6,175 nucleotides of DNA from Acidobacteriota bacterium. GTDB lineage: Bacteria; Acidobacteriota; UBA6911; RPQK01; JADFOI01. Positions 1 to 6,175 of the stretch are shown in pieces. The stretch covers positions 1-6,175 of the forward strand of contig JAPUKI010000269.1 of the NCBI GenBank assembly GCA_027295745.1, written 5' to 3'. Under the pieces are notes generated by a model. The model saw only the letters and a program-made list of their open reading frames with translations. It did no database searches and was not told the origin of the DNA. How positions within the stretch are numbered: the stretch's first letter is position 1; each line of letters starts with the position of its first letter. The translations under genes and the position numbers were made by a program.

Positions 1-1783
1 GGGCTCGCCCACACTGGAAGCGGACCTCAAAACGCGTGTCCTGGAGAGCCAGCCAGAGCCCCTCTACAGCTCGCTGAGAAGGACTGGCGCTGAGCACTCG
101 GGGAATCCGACGGCGAATCGCAAAATCTTGCTGAGGACCGACTAAAGCATCAACCAGTTGACCCGTAATGACTGGAGCCACCCGACGCAGGGCACGAATC
201 GCGTCTGGGCAAAGTTCGTCCCAGGCCAGCAGGGGAATCACGTGCGGGACAAGAGCAGGCTCCAGAACTTTGGCCTGCTCCAGGATGGCACGGATCTTCT
301 CCGGCTGCCCAGAGCGGAGATCGAGCATTTGCTGGAAAAGGGGATCCAGCTGAGGGAGGGGTGTTTCAGAGTCTGCCTTGAGAAGTTTCTGCTCTGGCTC
401 TGTGGGTGTCTGAGAGCTGATGGGCCGGGCGGGATGAATCCCCAGCGCTCTGAGGTCCAGGGAAGCCATTGTCTGCACCACAGTTTGGCGGGTTGTCCTG
501 TCCTCCACCTGCGAGAGGTCCAGTTCTACGGCATGGCGCAGTAGACTCTTTTCCAACGCCCCGATGTAACCCTGATGCAGGCTCCTGGCCACTATCAGTC
601 CCACGCCGGCCACCAAAGCCGCTGTGATCAGAATGGCCGAGTGAGCAGCTTGCTGTCCACCCAGCAAAATCAGGCTGATCGTCCCTCCACCCAAGGCAGC
701 CCCCAGGCGCTTAAACCCGACATCGATCAAGGACTTGGTGGCGCGCTTGTCCCTGGCTGGAACCGGTGTATAGAAGAGCTCGTATCCCGAGCGAAACAGG
801 GAACTGCGCAGAACAGCCTCAGCGGCCCGGGCCATCGCGGCACTGGCTAACCCGGGAGCAAAGAACACACCCAGGGCCCCCACACCAACCGCAGCAGGGA
901 GGGTCGCCACGGTCCTTGCTAACCCCAGCTTTTCCAGAGAGAAACGACCGAGAACCGTTTGAAGGATAAAGGTGATCACGCTGATGGCCATGTAGAAAAT
1001 AGCGAAGAAGCGCATCAGTTCCTCTCCCTGTTGAAAAGTGGCAACTGCCTGAGCTTTAAAAACGTAGTCGATCAGAGCTGCACTGAGGGTGCCCAACAAG
1101 ACCAACAGAGCCAGGCTGCGAAGATAGGATTCTTGGGCCACTATCCGAAATCCCGAAGGGCGAGGATCGGATTGCAAGCCAGAAGCTGGGTGGCCGTCAG
1201 CTGGAGGAGATGCAGCGCCTGCAAGTGGCCCCAGGGCGGCCATCCTCCAGGCACAGAAAAGGTGCATGAGGGCCAGCAGCGGGAGCATCGCCGAAACACT
1301 GAGCAGGGCTGCCACCCTTTCGGCCAGTACCCCTCCCAGCACACCTCCCACCGTGGCGCCAGCAGCAATGCGACTGATGCGCTTCTTGGCCGTCCGTGGG
1401 TCGAAACGCTCGTTGATCATCGACCAAAATCCGGATATCAGGAAAGCACCGACCACCGCCAGATGAAGGTACACCACCACGGCGGCGGTCTTTGGACTTT
1501 GAGAGACCAACCACCATTCGACCAGTAGAAGGACCGCACTGCTCCCAAAGGCCCAGGGGACAAGTCGCTGTGGGCCGAGACGGGACATCGCCCGTGAGAA
1601 AACCAACACGGCGGCTATCGAGAAGAAAGCCGTTCCCATGAGCATGATAGGTAAGGCAGTAATATCGAAGTTGGAAAAAAAGAGAGCGTCGCGAGTGGCT
1701 CGCCCGCCAACCTGGTTGGCGATCATGGTAGCGGCCACCAGCATGGCAGCAGTCATTCCCCTACCTGGGCTTTGTTGCTTCAC
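1..1783 (-). CDS. TLC/Npt-type nucleotide-carrier-like membrane transporter with C-terminal HEAT repeats (3' end beyond window)
   Basis: An uninterrupted minus-strand frame of 594 codons runs off the left edge, so the C-terminus is missing. About twelve hydrophobic segments fill residues 11-420 (for example 11-27, 41-65, 75-95, 101-120, 220-240, 260-280, 295-315). An N-terminal RDALFF motif (31-36), LIDYVFK (237-243) and the stretch ELFYTPVPARDKRATKSLID (335-354) followed by KRLG match what I know of the ATP/ADP carrier (TLC, Npt1/Npt2) branch near the MFS. Characterised members exchange ATP for ADP or take up nucleotides, but free-living homologues are mostly untested, so the substrate is inferred. 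Residues from about 475 onward are soluble paired helices with HEAT character (VIPLLAWDE, then LQDTRFEVRFQCGRA at the edge). The GTG start at 1783 has GGAAGG 12 nt upstream and gives a basic MKQQSPGRG leader. ATG at 1756 or 1744 are alternatives; GGTAGGGGA lies 9 nt before the latter. The gene is divergent from the barrel gene. Confidence 0.82.
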   Translation of the reverse strand, partial: MKQQSPGRGMTAAMLVAATMIANQVGGRATRDALFFSNFDITALPIMLMGTAFFSIAAVLVFSRAMSRLGPQRLVPWAFGSSAVLLLVEWWLVSQSPKTAAVVVYLHLAVVGAFLISGFWSMINERFDPRTAKKRISRIAAGATVGGVLGGVLAERVAALLSVSAMLPLLALMHLFCAWRMAALGPLAGAASPPADGHPASGLQSDPRPSGFRIVAQESYLRSLALLVLLGTLSAALIDYVFKAQAVATFQQGEELMRFFAIFYMAISVITFILQTVLGRFSLEKLGLARTVATLPAAVGVGALGVFFAPGLASAAMARAAEAVLRSSLFRSGYELFYTPVPARDKRATKSLIDVGFKRLGAALGGGTISLILLGGQQAAHSAILITAALVAGVGLIVARSLHQGYIGALEKSLLRHAVELDLSQVEDRTTRQTVVQTMASLDLRALGIHPARPISSQTPTEPEQKLLKADSETPLPQLDPLFQQMLDLRSGQPEKIRAILEQAKVLEPALVPHVIPLLAWDELCPDAIRALRRVAPVITGQLVDALVGPQQDFAIRRRIPRVLSASPSQRAVEGLWLALQDTRFEVRFQCGRA

Positions 1784-1893
1784 GTGATGAATTTGCCTTC
1801 CTTGCCCGTTCAGCCGTCTCTTGACTCTGAAACGCTCGTATACTCTTACTCTCTTTTTGACTATTGTAGTACCGAAGAGGAGAGCGTGCCTCC
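1784..1893. promoter_or_regulatory. Divergent intergenic region, presumed promoters for both flanking genes
   Basis: These 110 bp separate two divergently transcribed genes and must hold at least one promoter for each. TATACT at 1839-1844 is a good -10-like hexamer on the plus strand, inside a GTATAC palindrome (1838-1843) that could serve both directions. A TTGACT at 1821-1826 is only 12 bp away, too close for a standard sigma-70 pair. On the minus strand TACAAT (1868-1863) is another -10-like box without a convincing -35. No clear operator repeat was seen. The location is sound by layout; the exact promoter boxes are not established. Confidence 0.4.
1876..1884 (+). promoter_or_regulatory. 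Ribosome binding site of the barrel gene
   Basis: The purine run AGAGGAGAG contains GGAG ending 11 nt before the ATG at 1894. It is slightly distant but is the only Shine-Dalgarno-like match, and it supports that ATG, which opens directly into a signal peptide. Confidence 0.55.
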
Positions 1894-3240
1894 ATGAAAA
1901 TCATCTGTCCCGCACTTTTCGTCGCACTGCTGGTTGCCCACTTCCCCTCTTTGGGAGCTTCAGGGACAACCGCGCCGGGGCCGCAGTCAGCATCTGAGTC
2001 ACAAATATCCACGGACCCAGACAGTCGGGCCGAGGAGTGGAGAGAGCGCCGTCGCCAGAAGCGTCAAGAGAGCACCCCCCCCAAGACCAGTGGGATGGTG
2101 AAAGCTTTAATCAAGGTGGAAAAGGGCGAAATTATTCGCCAAATCAAGGCCATTCGTTGGAAGGACTTTTATCCCAAGTTTGGGCAGATCAGCCCCAATT
2201 CAGGCCAGGGGGGTGGAGTTCGCTACTTCAAGGACAAGATAGCCGGATCAGGTCTGACTCTGGAAAGCTCAGCCACCATTTCCTTTACCAGCTACAGGCT
2301 GGCCGACCTTCATTTTGGACGGTTCAACCAGATGGCTCCCAACACTCTAATAGGTCCCAACGCCTTTGGAGCTCCTTTCGACTTTGGAGATGAGCGGCCC
2401 GGAAAAGTGAAGTCCTACCTTTACCTGGACTTGCGCTACCGCTATTACCCACAGGAGCGTTTCTACGGTGTTGGCGCCAATTCCAGCCTGGAAGACCGGA
2501 GCACTTATTTACTGGAGGATGGTCACTACGGTGCTGCCGCCGGTTACCAGTTTGGTCGTTGGGTGGGTGTGGGAGCACGCGGCGCCTACCTGAGGGTGAA
2601 CACGGGTCCCGGTAGCGATGATGCTTTTCCCGTGATCGGAGACCTGTTTGATGACAGCACGGCTCCGGGATTGGCGCGGCAGCCCGATTTCCTTCGTTTC
2701 GACTCAGTCATTTTTATCAACTTCATGGACACCCCGGGAAACCCTCACAAGGGCGGGGCCATAGGATTTTCCTACTCCCGTTATGATGCGCGCGGTAACG
2801 AGGAATTCGATTTTGACAGCCTGGCGTTCGACGCGCGAGGCTATCTCCCTCTGGGTTCAAGGCAACGGGTTCTGGCGGTGCGCCTTTTGGCATCACGGGG
2901 CAATACGGATTCGGGCAGTCGCATTCCGTTTTACCTCATGCCTACTCTAGGGGGAAAGGAAACTTTGCGGGGTTTCTCAGAGCTTCGTTTTCGGGACGCC
3001 AAGCTGCTTTATTTGTCCGCTGAATACCGCTGGGAAGCAGCGCCTGCCGTCGAGGGTGTCTTTTTTTACGATACCGGAAAGGTCTTTCCTGAAAGTAATG
3101 TCCTGAAATTCGAGCACCTGGAGCACAATATTGGGGCCGGCATCCGCTTCAAGGCAATGAATCGAGTGCTTCTCCGGTTGGACGTGGGCCGTGGCCGGGA
3201 AGGCACCGTAGTCCACTTCCAGTTCGGACCCTCCTTTTAA
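1894..3240 (+). CDS. BamA/TamA (Omp85)-like outer-membrane beta-barrel protein lacking POTRA domains
   Basis: This 448-residue protein starts with a signal peptide (lysine at 2, hydrophobic core about 3-20, likely cleavage near 22-24). A Pro/Ser-rich, highly charged linker follows (about 25-66, with REERRRQKRQ-type composition near 50-58). From about 95 the sequence alternates hydrophobic and polar residues with many aromatics and glycines, typical of transmembrane beta strands. The LRGF motif at 358-361 corresponds to the conserved [VIL]RG[FY] tip of loop 6 in Omp85 barrels. FYDTGKVF (390-397) and the terminal FQFGPSF with a final Phe fit the last strands and the beta-signal. Omp85 proteins insert or move proteins across the outer membrane, usually using periplasmic POTRA repeats. 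The short N-terminal part leaves no room for a normal POTRA array, so the substrate and role are unknown. The kinase-like gene follows 14 bp downstream, implying one transcript. Assignment to a surface-antigen/D15-type barrel is fairly secure; function is not. Confidence 0.85.
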   Translation: MKIICPALFVALLVAHFPSLGASGTTAPGPQSASESQISTDPDSRAEEWRERRRQKRQESTPPKTSGMVKALIKVEKGEIIRQIKAIRWKDFYPKFGQISPNSGQGGGVRYFKDKIAGSGLTLESSATISFTSYRLADLHFGRFNQMAPNTLIGPNAFGAPFDFGDERPGKVKSYLYLDLRYRYYPQERFYGVGANSSLEDRSTYLLEDGHYGAAAGYQFGRWVGVGARGAYLRVNTGPGSDDAFPVIGDLFDDSTAPGLARQPDFLRFDSVIFINFMDTPGNPHKGGAIGFSYSRYDARGNEEFDFDSLAFDARGYLPLGSRQRVLAVRLLASRGNTDSGSRIPFYLMPTLGGKETLRGFSELRFRDAKLLYLSAEYRWEAAPAVEGVFFYDTGKVFPESNVLKFEHLEHNIGAGIRFKAMNRVLLRLDVGRGREGTVVHFQFGPSF

Positions 3241-3244
3241 GATC

Positions 3245-3249
3245 AGGAG
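3245..3249 (+). promoter_or_regulatory. Ribosome binding site deciding the start of the kinase-like gene
   Basis: AGGAG lies 5 nt before the ATG at 3255. An in-frame GTG at 3249 overlaps the last base of this motif and so has no Shine-Dalgarno of its own; 3255 is therefore preferred. The site sits in the 14-bp gap after the barrel stop codon, as expected in an operon. Confidence 0.7.
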
Positions 3250-3254
3250 TGATT

Positions 3255-4904
3255 ATGAAGCGTCTCAAGCTCTGTTTCTGGATAATCTTGGCGATCGGAT
3301 CGCTGAGCGTTTTCGGCTTCTCCCAGGGGAACAAATTCAGATCGGATGACCCTCTGGCAGCTGATCCGGACCAGCTCTCCATTCCTCAGCCGGATTCCGT
3401 CGAGCTGAGCCAGACTATGGACATCCTGGAAAACACCTTTGCACTCCGCCCCCAAAAAGACGTCCCCATAGCGACGGCTGAGAATGTCAACACGCTGGGA
3501 GAGGTACCCGATTCCAGTTGGTTCACCAATCGCATGAGCCAAAGAGTGATGACAATCGAGGAACTGGTTCGGGGACCCAATCAAGTTGATGGTCCGGATC
3601 GATCGGTGCCTTGGGTCATCATCGCCGTTAAGTCTGAGGGAATCACACCTGGATTTACTATCCGTGACGGGCGAGACGATGTGTACTTTATCAAGTTCGA
3701 TCCTCCCAAGTACCCCCAGCTGGCCACCTCAACCGAAGTGATCTCCACAAAGTTTTTTCATGCCTTCGGGTATCACGTTCCGGAAAACTACCTGAGCTTC
3801 ATCCGGCGGGAGGAGCTCAGGATTGCTCCCGAGGCCCGGCTGGAAGACGATGAGGGAAAAGAAAGGCCGGTTCGGGAATCAGACATCGACAGGATCTTCA
3901 AATGGGCCTTTCAGCACCCCGACGGCACCACGCCCGTTATTGCCAGTCGCCGACTACCCGGGACACCTATAGGGCATTTCCAATATCACGGTACTCGCAG
4001 TGACGACCCCAACGATATTTTCCCCCATGAAAATCGCAGAGAACTGAGAGGGCTGAGAGTGTTCTCTGCCTGGCTCAACCATGACGATTCGCGCAGCATC
4101 AATTCGCTGGATATGTATCTGGGCTCACCGGGAGAAGGTCACGTCCAGCATCATCTGATCGATTTCGGGTCGTGCCTGGGAAGTGGAAGCGTCAAACCCC
4201 AGACCCGGCGAGCGGGCAACGAATACATCCTCGAGGGGAAACCTATTGTAAAGGCCGGATTGAGCCTGGGAATCTGGGATCGCCCCTGGCGACATGTCAA
4301 ATTTCCAGACTATCCGGCAATCGGACGTTTCGAGGCGGATTTCTTCCAACCCCAACTTTGGAGACCCGAGTACCCCAATCCGGCCTTCGAGCGGATGCAG
4401 ATAGAAGATGCCTTCTGGGCCACGCGCACGATTCTTCGCTTTAGTGATGAAATGATCCGGGCCATCGTTGAAACAGGTCAGATCTCTGACCTAGATGCCA
4501 GCAATTTTCTGGTGGAGACATTGATCAAAAGACGCGACAAGATCATTCGATATTACCTGGCCAGGATTAATCCCCTGGATGCATTTCAAGTGACCGGTAG
4601 GACGGGTCCCTCTTTGAGTTTGGAATTCAAGAATCTCGGCCTGGAAGCCGGCCTGGCATCGAGGAGCAGCTACCAGTATCAGTGGTTCCGTTTCGACAAT
4701 CAACTGCAATCGCTGGAGCCTCTGGGGCAGATCAGCTCCTCAACAGAGCCTTCTCTGGCCCTTGTACAGGATCGAGCGGCCTATCTGATGGTTCGAATCA
4801 GTACCCTGGTCTCAGAGCAGCCGAACTGGAAGAAGAAGGTCGAAGTCTTTATCCGCAACGATCCTCAAAACCCCACGGTTGTGGGTGTGGACAGAGAGTC
4901 ATGA
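3255..4904 (+). CDS. Exported conserved protein with a kinase-like (HipA/FAM20/CotH-type) active-site layout
   Basis: I recognise this as a conserved uncharacterised family but know no assigned function. The 549-residue protein begins with a signal peptide (KRLK, then hydrophobic about 6-22, cleavage possibly near Ser23-Gln24), so it should act in the periplasm or at the envelope. A conserved-looking segment VPDSSWFTNR lies at 85-94. A glycine-containing turn (129-139) precedes YFIKFDPP, whose Lys147 sits where the ATP-binding beta-3 lysine would be. Glu161 in the next helix fits the alpha-C glutamate. HDDSRSIN (276-283) places Asp278 five residues before Asn283, the same spacing as the catalytic-loop Asp and Asn of protein kinases. 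A hairpin then leads to IDFG with Asp303. The C-terminal third has helices (about 376-438) and a beta-rich end (about 440-540). Kinase chemistry is inferred from residue layout only; a pseudokinase or unrelated fold remains possible. It is probably co-transcribed with the upstream barrel. Confidence 0.75.
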   Translation: MKRLKLCFWIILAIGSLSVFGFSQGNKFRSDDPLAADPDQLSIPQPDSVELSQTMDILENTFALRPQKDVPIATAENVNTLGEVPDSSWFTNRMSQRVMTIEELVRGPNQVDGPDRSVPWVIIAVKSEGITPGFTIRDGRDDVYFIKFDPPKYPQLATSTEVISTKFFHAFGYHVPENYLSFIRREELRIAPEARLEDDEGKERPVRESDIDRIFKWAFQHPDGTTPVIASRRLPGTPIGHFQYHGTRSDDPNDIFPHENRRELRGLRVFSAWLNHDDSRSINSLDMYLGSPGEGHVQHHLIDFGSCLGSGSVKPQTRRAGNEYILEGKPIVKAGLSLGIWDRPWRHVKFPDYPAIGRFEADFFQPQLWRPEYPNPAFERMQIEDAFWATRTILRFSDEMIRAIVETGQISDLDASNFLVETLIKRRDKIIRYYLARINPLDAFQVTGRTGPSLSLEFKNLGLEAGLASRSSYQYQWFRFDNQLQSLEPLGQISSSTEPSLALVQDRAAYLMVRISTLVSEQPNWKKKVEVFIRNDPQNPTVVGVDRES

Positions 4905-5324
4905 TGCGTTTATGGCGTGTGGATCGTTCTGGTAACTCGGTTCAACAGTTGGCGTTACTTCTCCCCATTTTATCCATTCGAATTGTTCTTGATTCTTGAA
5001 TCGAATCACACGCTGGGTTGGATCGTAGTAGAAGGAAAACTCTATCTCGTCTCCAGAACCATTCGGGTAGTAGATGATATACAGAAGGTTCCCGTCATCA
5101 CGGCGTTCTTCTATTCGATCAATAGGGTGGGCGGTGACTCCCCATCCCCCAGTTGCAAAAATGATCCGGTCTTTCTTGAGCTCGAAATAGCGATCCGAGT
5201 ATTTTCTCTCAGCGGTTTTCCACACTCCGATCAGATCCTCAGGTACGCTGCTCAACTGGCGGTGTTGGCACCCCAGGAAAGTGATAAAAATGGCCACGGC
5301 TACCAAAAACCCTTTGGAGTTCAT
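4899..5324 (-). CDS. Small putative lipoprotein of unknown function
   Basis: A 141-residue protein starts with a lipoprotein-type signal: a short basic n-region (MNSKG), a hydrophobic core, and a FLGC lipobox giving lipidated Cys19. Gln at +2 would favour outer-membrane sorting under the E. coli Lol rule. After a short linker comes LIGVWKT (31-37), a G-x-W opening reminiscent of lipocalin-like barrels, followed by alternating strands rich in Tyr, Phe and Ile (RYFELKKDRIIFA, LYIIYYPNGSG, IEFSFYY). This suggests a small beta-barrel or sandwich, but I do not recognise the family. The ATG at 5324 overlaps the stop of the upstream adenylate cyclase as ATGA, and AGAGAGG lies 7 nt before it, inside the cyclase coding sequence. 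Translational coupling is therefore likely. Its stop overlaps the convergent kinase-like gene by 6 bp. Confidence 0.75.
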   Translation of the reverse strand: MNSKGFLVAVAIFITFLGCQHRQLSSVPEDLIGVWKTAERKYSDRYFELKKDRIIFATGGWGVTAHPIDRIEERRDDGNLLYIIYYPNGSGDEIEFSFYYDPTQRVIRFKNQEQFEWIKWGEVTPTVEPSYQNDPHAINAS

Positions 5325-6175
5325 CCAATTGCCTCTCTTTCTCTCTCTTTTTCCAGCTCCTGGAATTGTTCCCCGGGCACGGTATACACGCGACTGCTTC
5401 CCGGGAAGCCACGGATCGCTACCTCTCCAAGGCTCTTTGTGGCAAAACGATCCCGCACAAGCTCCCGCGTTTCAGCACTCATGACCATACCCGTTTTGAA
5501 CTTCTTGGTGAGCTCCTCCAGGCGGGAGGCCAGATTCACCGTTTCGCCAATGACCGAGTATTCCATGCGTTCCCGGGCACCCAGGTTGCCGGCGGTCAGT
5601 GTGCCCGTGTGAAGGCCAATGCCGATTTTCAGCTGGGGCTGTCCAGGTTCGCTTTCAAGATTCATTTGCTCGACCCGATGCAGCATCTCCAATGCTGCTC
5701 GCACGGCCTGGCAAGCACTCTCGGTGGAGGTCTCACCCAGTGGTACTCCGAAGAGTACCAGCAACCCATCGCCCATGAATTTATTCAAAAAACCTCCATT
5801 CTTCATGATGATCTTGCTCATCGCCGTAAAGTAGTTGTTTAGCCAGGCAAGCACCTCATGGGAAGGTTTACCGGCTGTCAGGGCGGTAAAATTGCGGATA
5901 TCAGTAAACACAACCGTAGCTGTCATCTCCTGGCCCGCCAAGACAATTTCTCCCTGTCTTCTGACAATTTCAGCGGCCACTTCGGGAGAAACATAGCGCT
6001 CAAACAAACTCATCAGTTCTCGCTGCTCAGTGACCAACTCGGCATTGGAGAGAGCCACCGCTACCTGATCAGCTATTTGACGGCCGTAGCGCAAGTCTTC
6101 CTGACTCTGCGTTGATGATTCCAGGTGACCCAGGCTGATGATTCCTGACAAGCGGTCCTTGACGAAAATAGGCAG
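5321..6175 (-). CDS. GAF-adenylate/guanylate cyclase, class III (5' end beyond window)
   Basis: The frame is open to the right edge, so only the C-terminal 284 residues are seen; residues here are counted from the edge. Residues 1-50 look like the end of a GAF sensor domain (FVKDRLSGIISLGHLE, then IADQVAVALSNAEL). A helical linker with FERYVSPEV (58-66) leads into a class III nucleotide cyclase catalytic domain. The metal-binding aspartates are Asp92 (VVFTDIRNF) and Asp136 (KFMGDG). Lys132 matches the adenine-selecting lysine. Ser207 in EYSVIG occupies the position usually Thr or Asp in adenylate cyclases. Asn214 and Arg218 (VNLASR) match the transition-state pair. The complete set predicts an active homodimeric enzyme making cAMP from ATP in the cytoplasm, tuned by the N-terminal sensor. 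A TTG at 6151 is inside the GAF fold and is not a credible start. The protein ends in a charged EKERERE tail encoded by a purine-rich tract. It is followed by the coupled lipoprotein gene. Confidence 0.92.
   Translation of the reverse strand: MPIFVKDRLSGIISLGHLESSTQSQEDLRYGRQIADQVAVALSNAELVTEQRELMSLFERYVSPEVAAEIVRRQGEIVLAGQEMTATVVFTDIRNFTALTAGKPSHEVLAWLNNYFTAMSKIIMKNGGFLNKFMGDGLLVLFGVPLGETSTESACQAVRAALEMLHRVEQMNLESEPGQPQLKIGIGLHTGTLTAGNLGARERMEYSVIGETVNLASRLEELTKKFKTGMVMSAETRELVRDRFATKSLGEVAIRGFPGSSRVYTVPGEQFQELEKEREREAIG
5332..5337 (-). promoter_or_regulatory. Ribosome binding site of the lipoprotein gene, inside the cyclase 3' end
   Basis: On the minus strand GAGAGG stands 7 nt before the lipoprotein ATG at 5324. 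It lies within the last codons of the cyclase, so ribosomes finishing the cyclase would be placed to restart at the overlapping ATGA. Confidence 0.6.
5332..5354. repeat. 23-nt pure pyrimidine (plus) / purine (minus) CT/GA tract
   Basis: Every base from 5332 to 5354 on the plus strand is C or T, with CTCTCTCT at its centre. On the coding strand it encodes the Glu/Lys/Arg-rich tail of the cyclase and supplies the lipoprotein ribosome binding site. It is short and imperfect, so slippage is possible but not evident. Confidence 0.5.

Noticed and set aside
1141..1517. Short minus-strand open frames inside the transporter (1141-1368, 1197-1517)
   Set aside because: They are in other frames of the same strand as the transporter and their composition is not protein-like.
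158..1528. Several plus-strand open frames (158-544, 575-850, 766-969, 959-1528)
   Set aside because: They lie antisense to one continuous 594-codon transporter frame with clear family motifs. Their products are low-complexity and rich in Gln, Arg, Pro and His, with no recognisable fold.
1821..1844. TTGACT and TATACT as a sigma-70 promoter pair
   Set aside because: The spacer is only 12 bp, well short of the usual 16-18, so the two hexamers cannot be a normal pair; only the general region is annotated.
3249..3251. GTG as the start of the kinase-like gene
   Set aside because: It overlaps the AGGAG motif that serves the ATG at 3255, and has no ribosome binding site of its own.
4905..4990. Possible intrinsic terminator downstream of the kinase-like gene
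   Set aside because: No stable GC-rich hairpin followed by a T-run could be found by eye on either strand.
4917..5612. 231-codon plus-strand open frame
   Set aside because: It is antisense to the lipoprotein and the cyclase, both of which carry recognisable sequence features, and its product is Ser/Arg-rich with no motif.
5366..5842. Plus-strand open frame of 158 codons and neighbours at 5619-5834 and 5858-6115
   Set aside because: All are antisense to the cyclase catalytic domain, whose metal-binding and transition-state residues show it to be the real gene.
6149..6151. TTG as the start of the cyclase
   Set aside because: The frame stays open to the window edge and the codons upstream continue a GAF-like strand, so the true start lies outside the window.

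Overview
The window reads as an ordinary chromosomal segment of a Gram-negative, double-membrane bacterium. The evidence is a POTRA-less Omp85-type outer-membrane barrel, a lipoprotein, and signal peptides on exported proteins. G+C looks to be in the mid-50s percent by eye. The Omp85-like barrel, its kinase-like partner, and the transporter-HEAT fusion together recall proteins I associate with Acidobacteriota. That taxonomic guess is inference from memory, not a search result. No RNA gene, CRISPR array, insertion sequence or phage signature was seen.

Layout, left to right. (1) Positions 1-1783, minus strand: a long frame that runs off the left edge. It encodes a 12-helix transporter of the ATP/ADP-carrier (TLC/Npt) superfamily fused to a C-terminal HEAT-repeat domain. 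(2) Positions 1784-1893: a 110-bp divergent intergenic region that must hold promoters for both sides. (3) Positions 1894-3240 and 3255-4904, plus strand, 14 bp apart and so probably one operon: an outer-membrane beta-barrel of the BamA/TamA type, then an exported protein whose conserved residues (Lys147, Glu161, HDD...N at 276-283, DFG at 303-305) are laid out like the active site of a protein-kinase/HipA/FAM20-like fold. (4) Positions 6175-4899, minus strand: the 3' end of a GAF-adenylate cyclase, then a small lipoprotein whose ATG overlaps the cyclase stop by 4 nt (ATGA). The lipoprotein and the kinase-like gene converge and end inside one TCATGA palindrome.

How the genes may work together. 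The barrel and kinase-like protein are both exported and co-transcribed, so a joint envelope role is likely. The divergent carrier belongs to a superfamily whose characterised members move nucleotides. That suggests, as inference only, that it could serve an ATP-dependent reaction outside the cytoplasm. The cyclase should make cAMP in response to an unseen upstream sensory region. The coupled lipoprotein has no recognised function. The most novel element is the exported kinase-like protein paired with the barrel.
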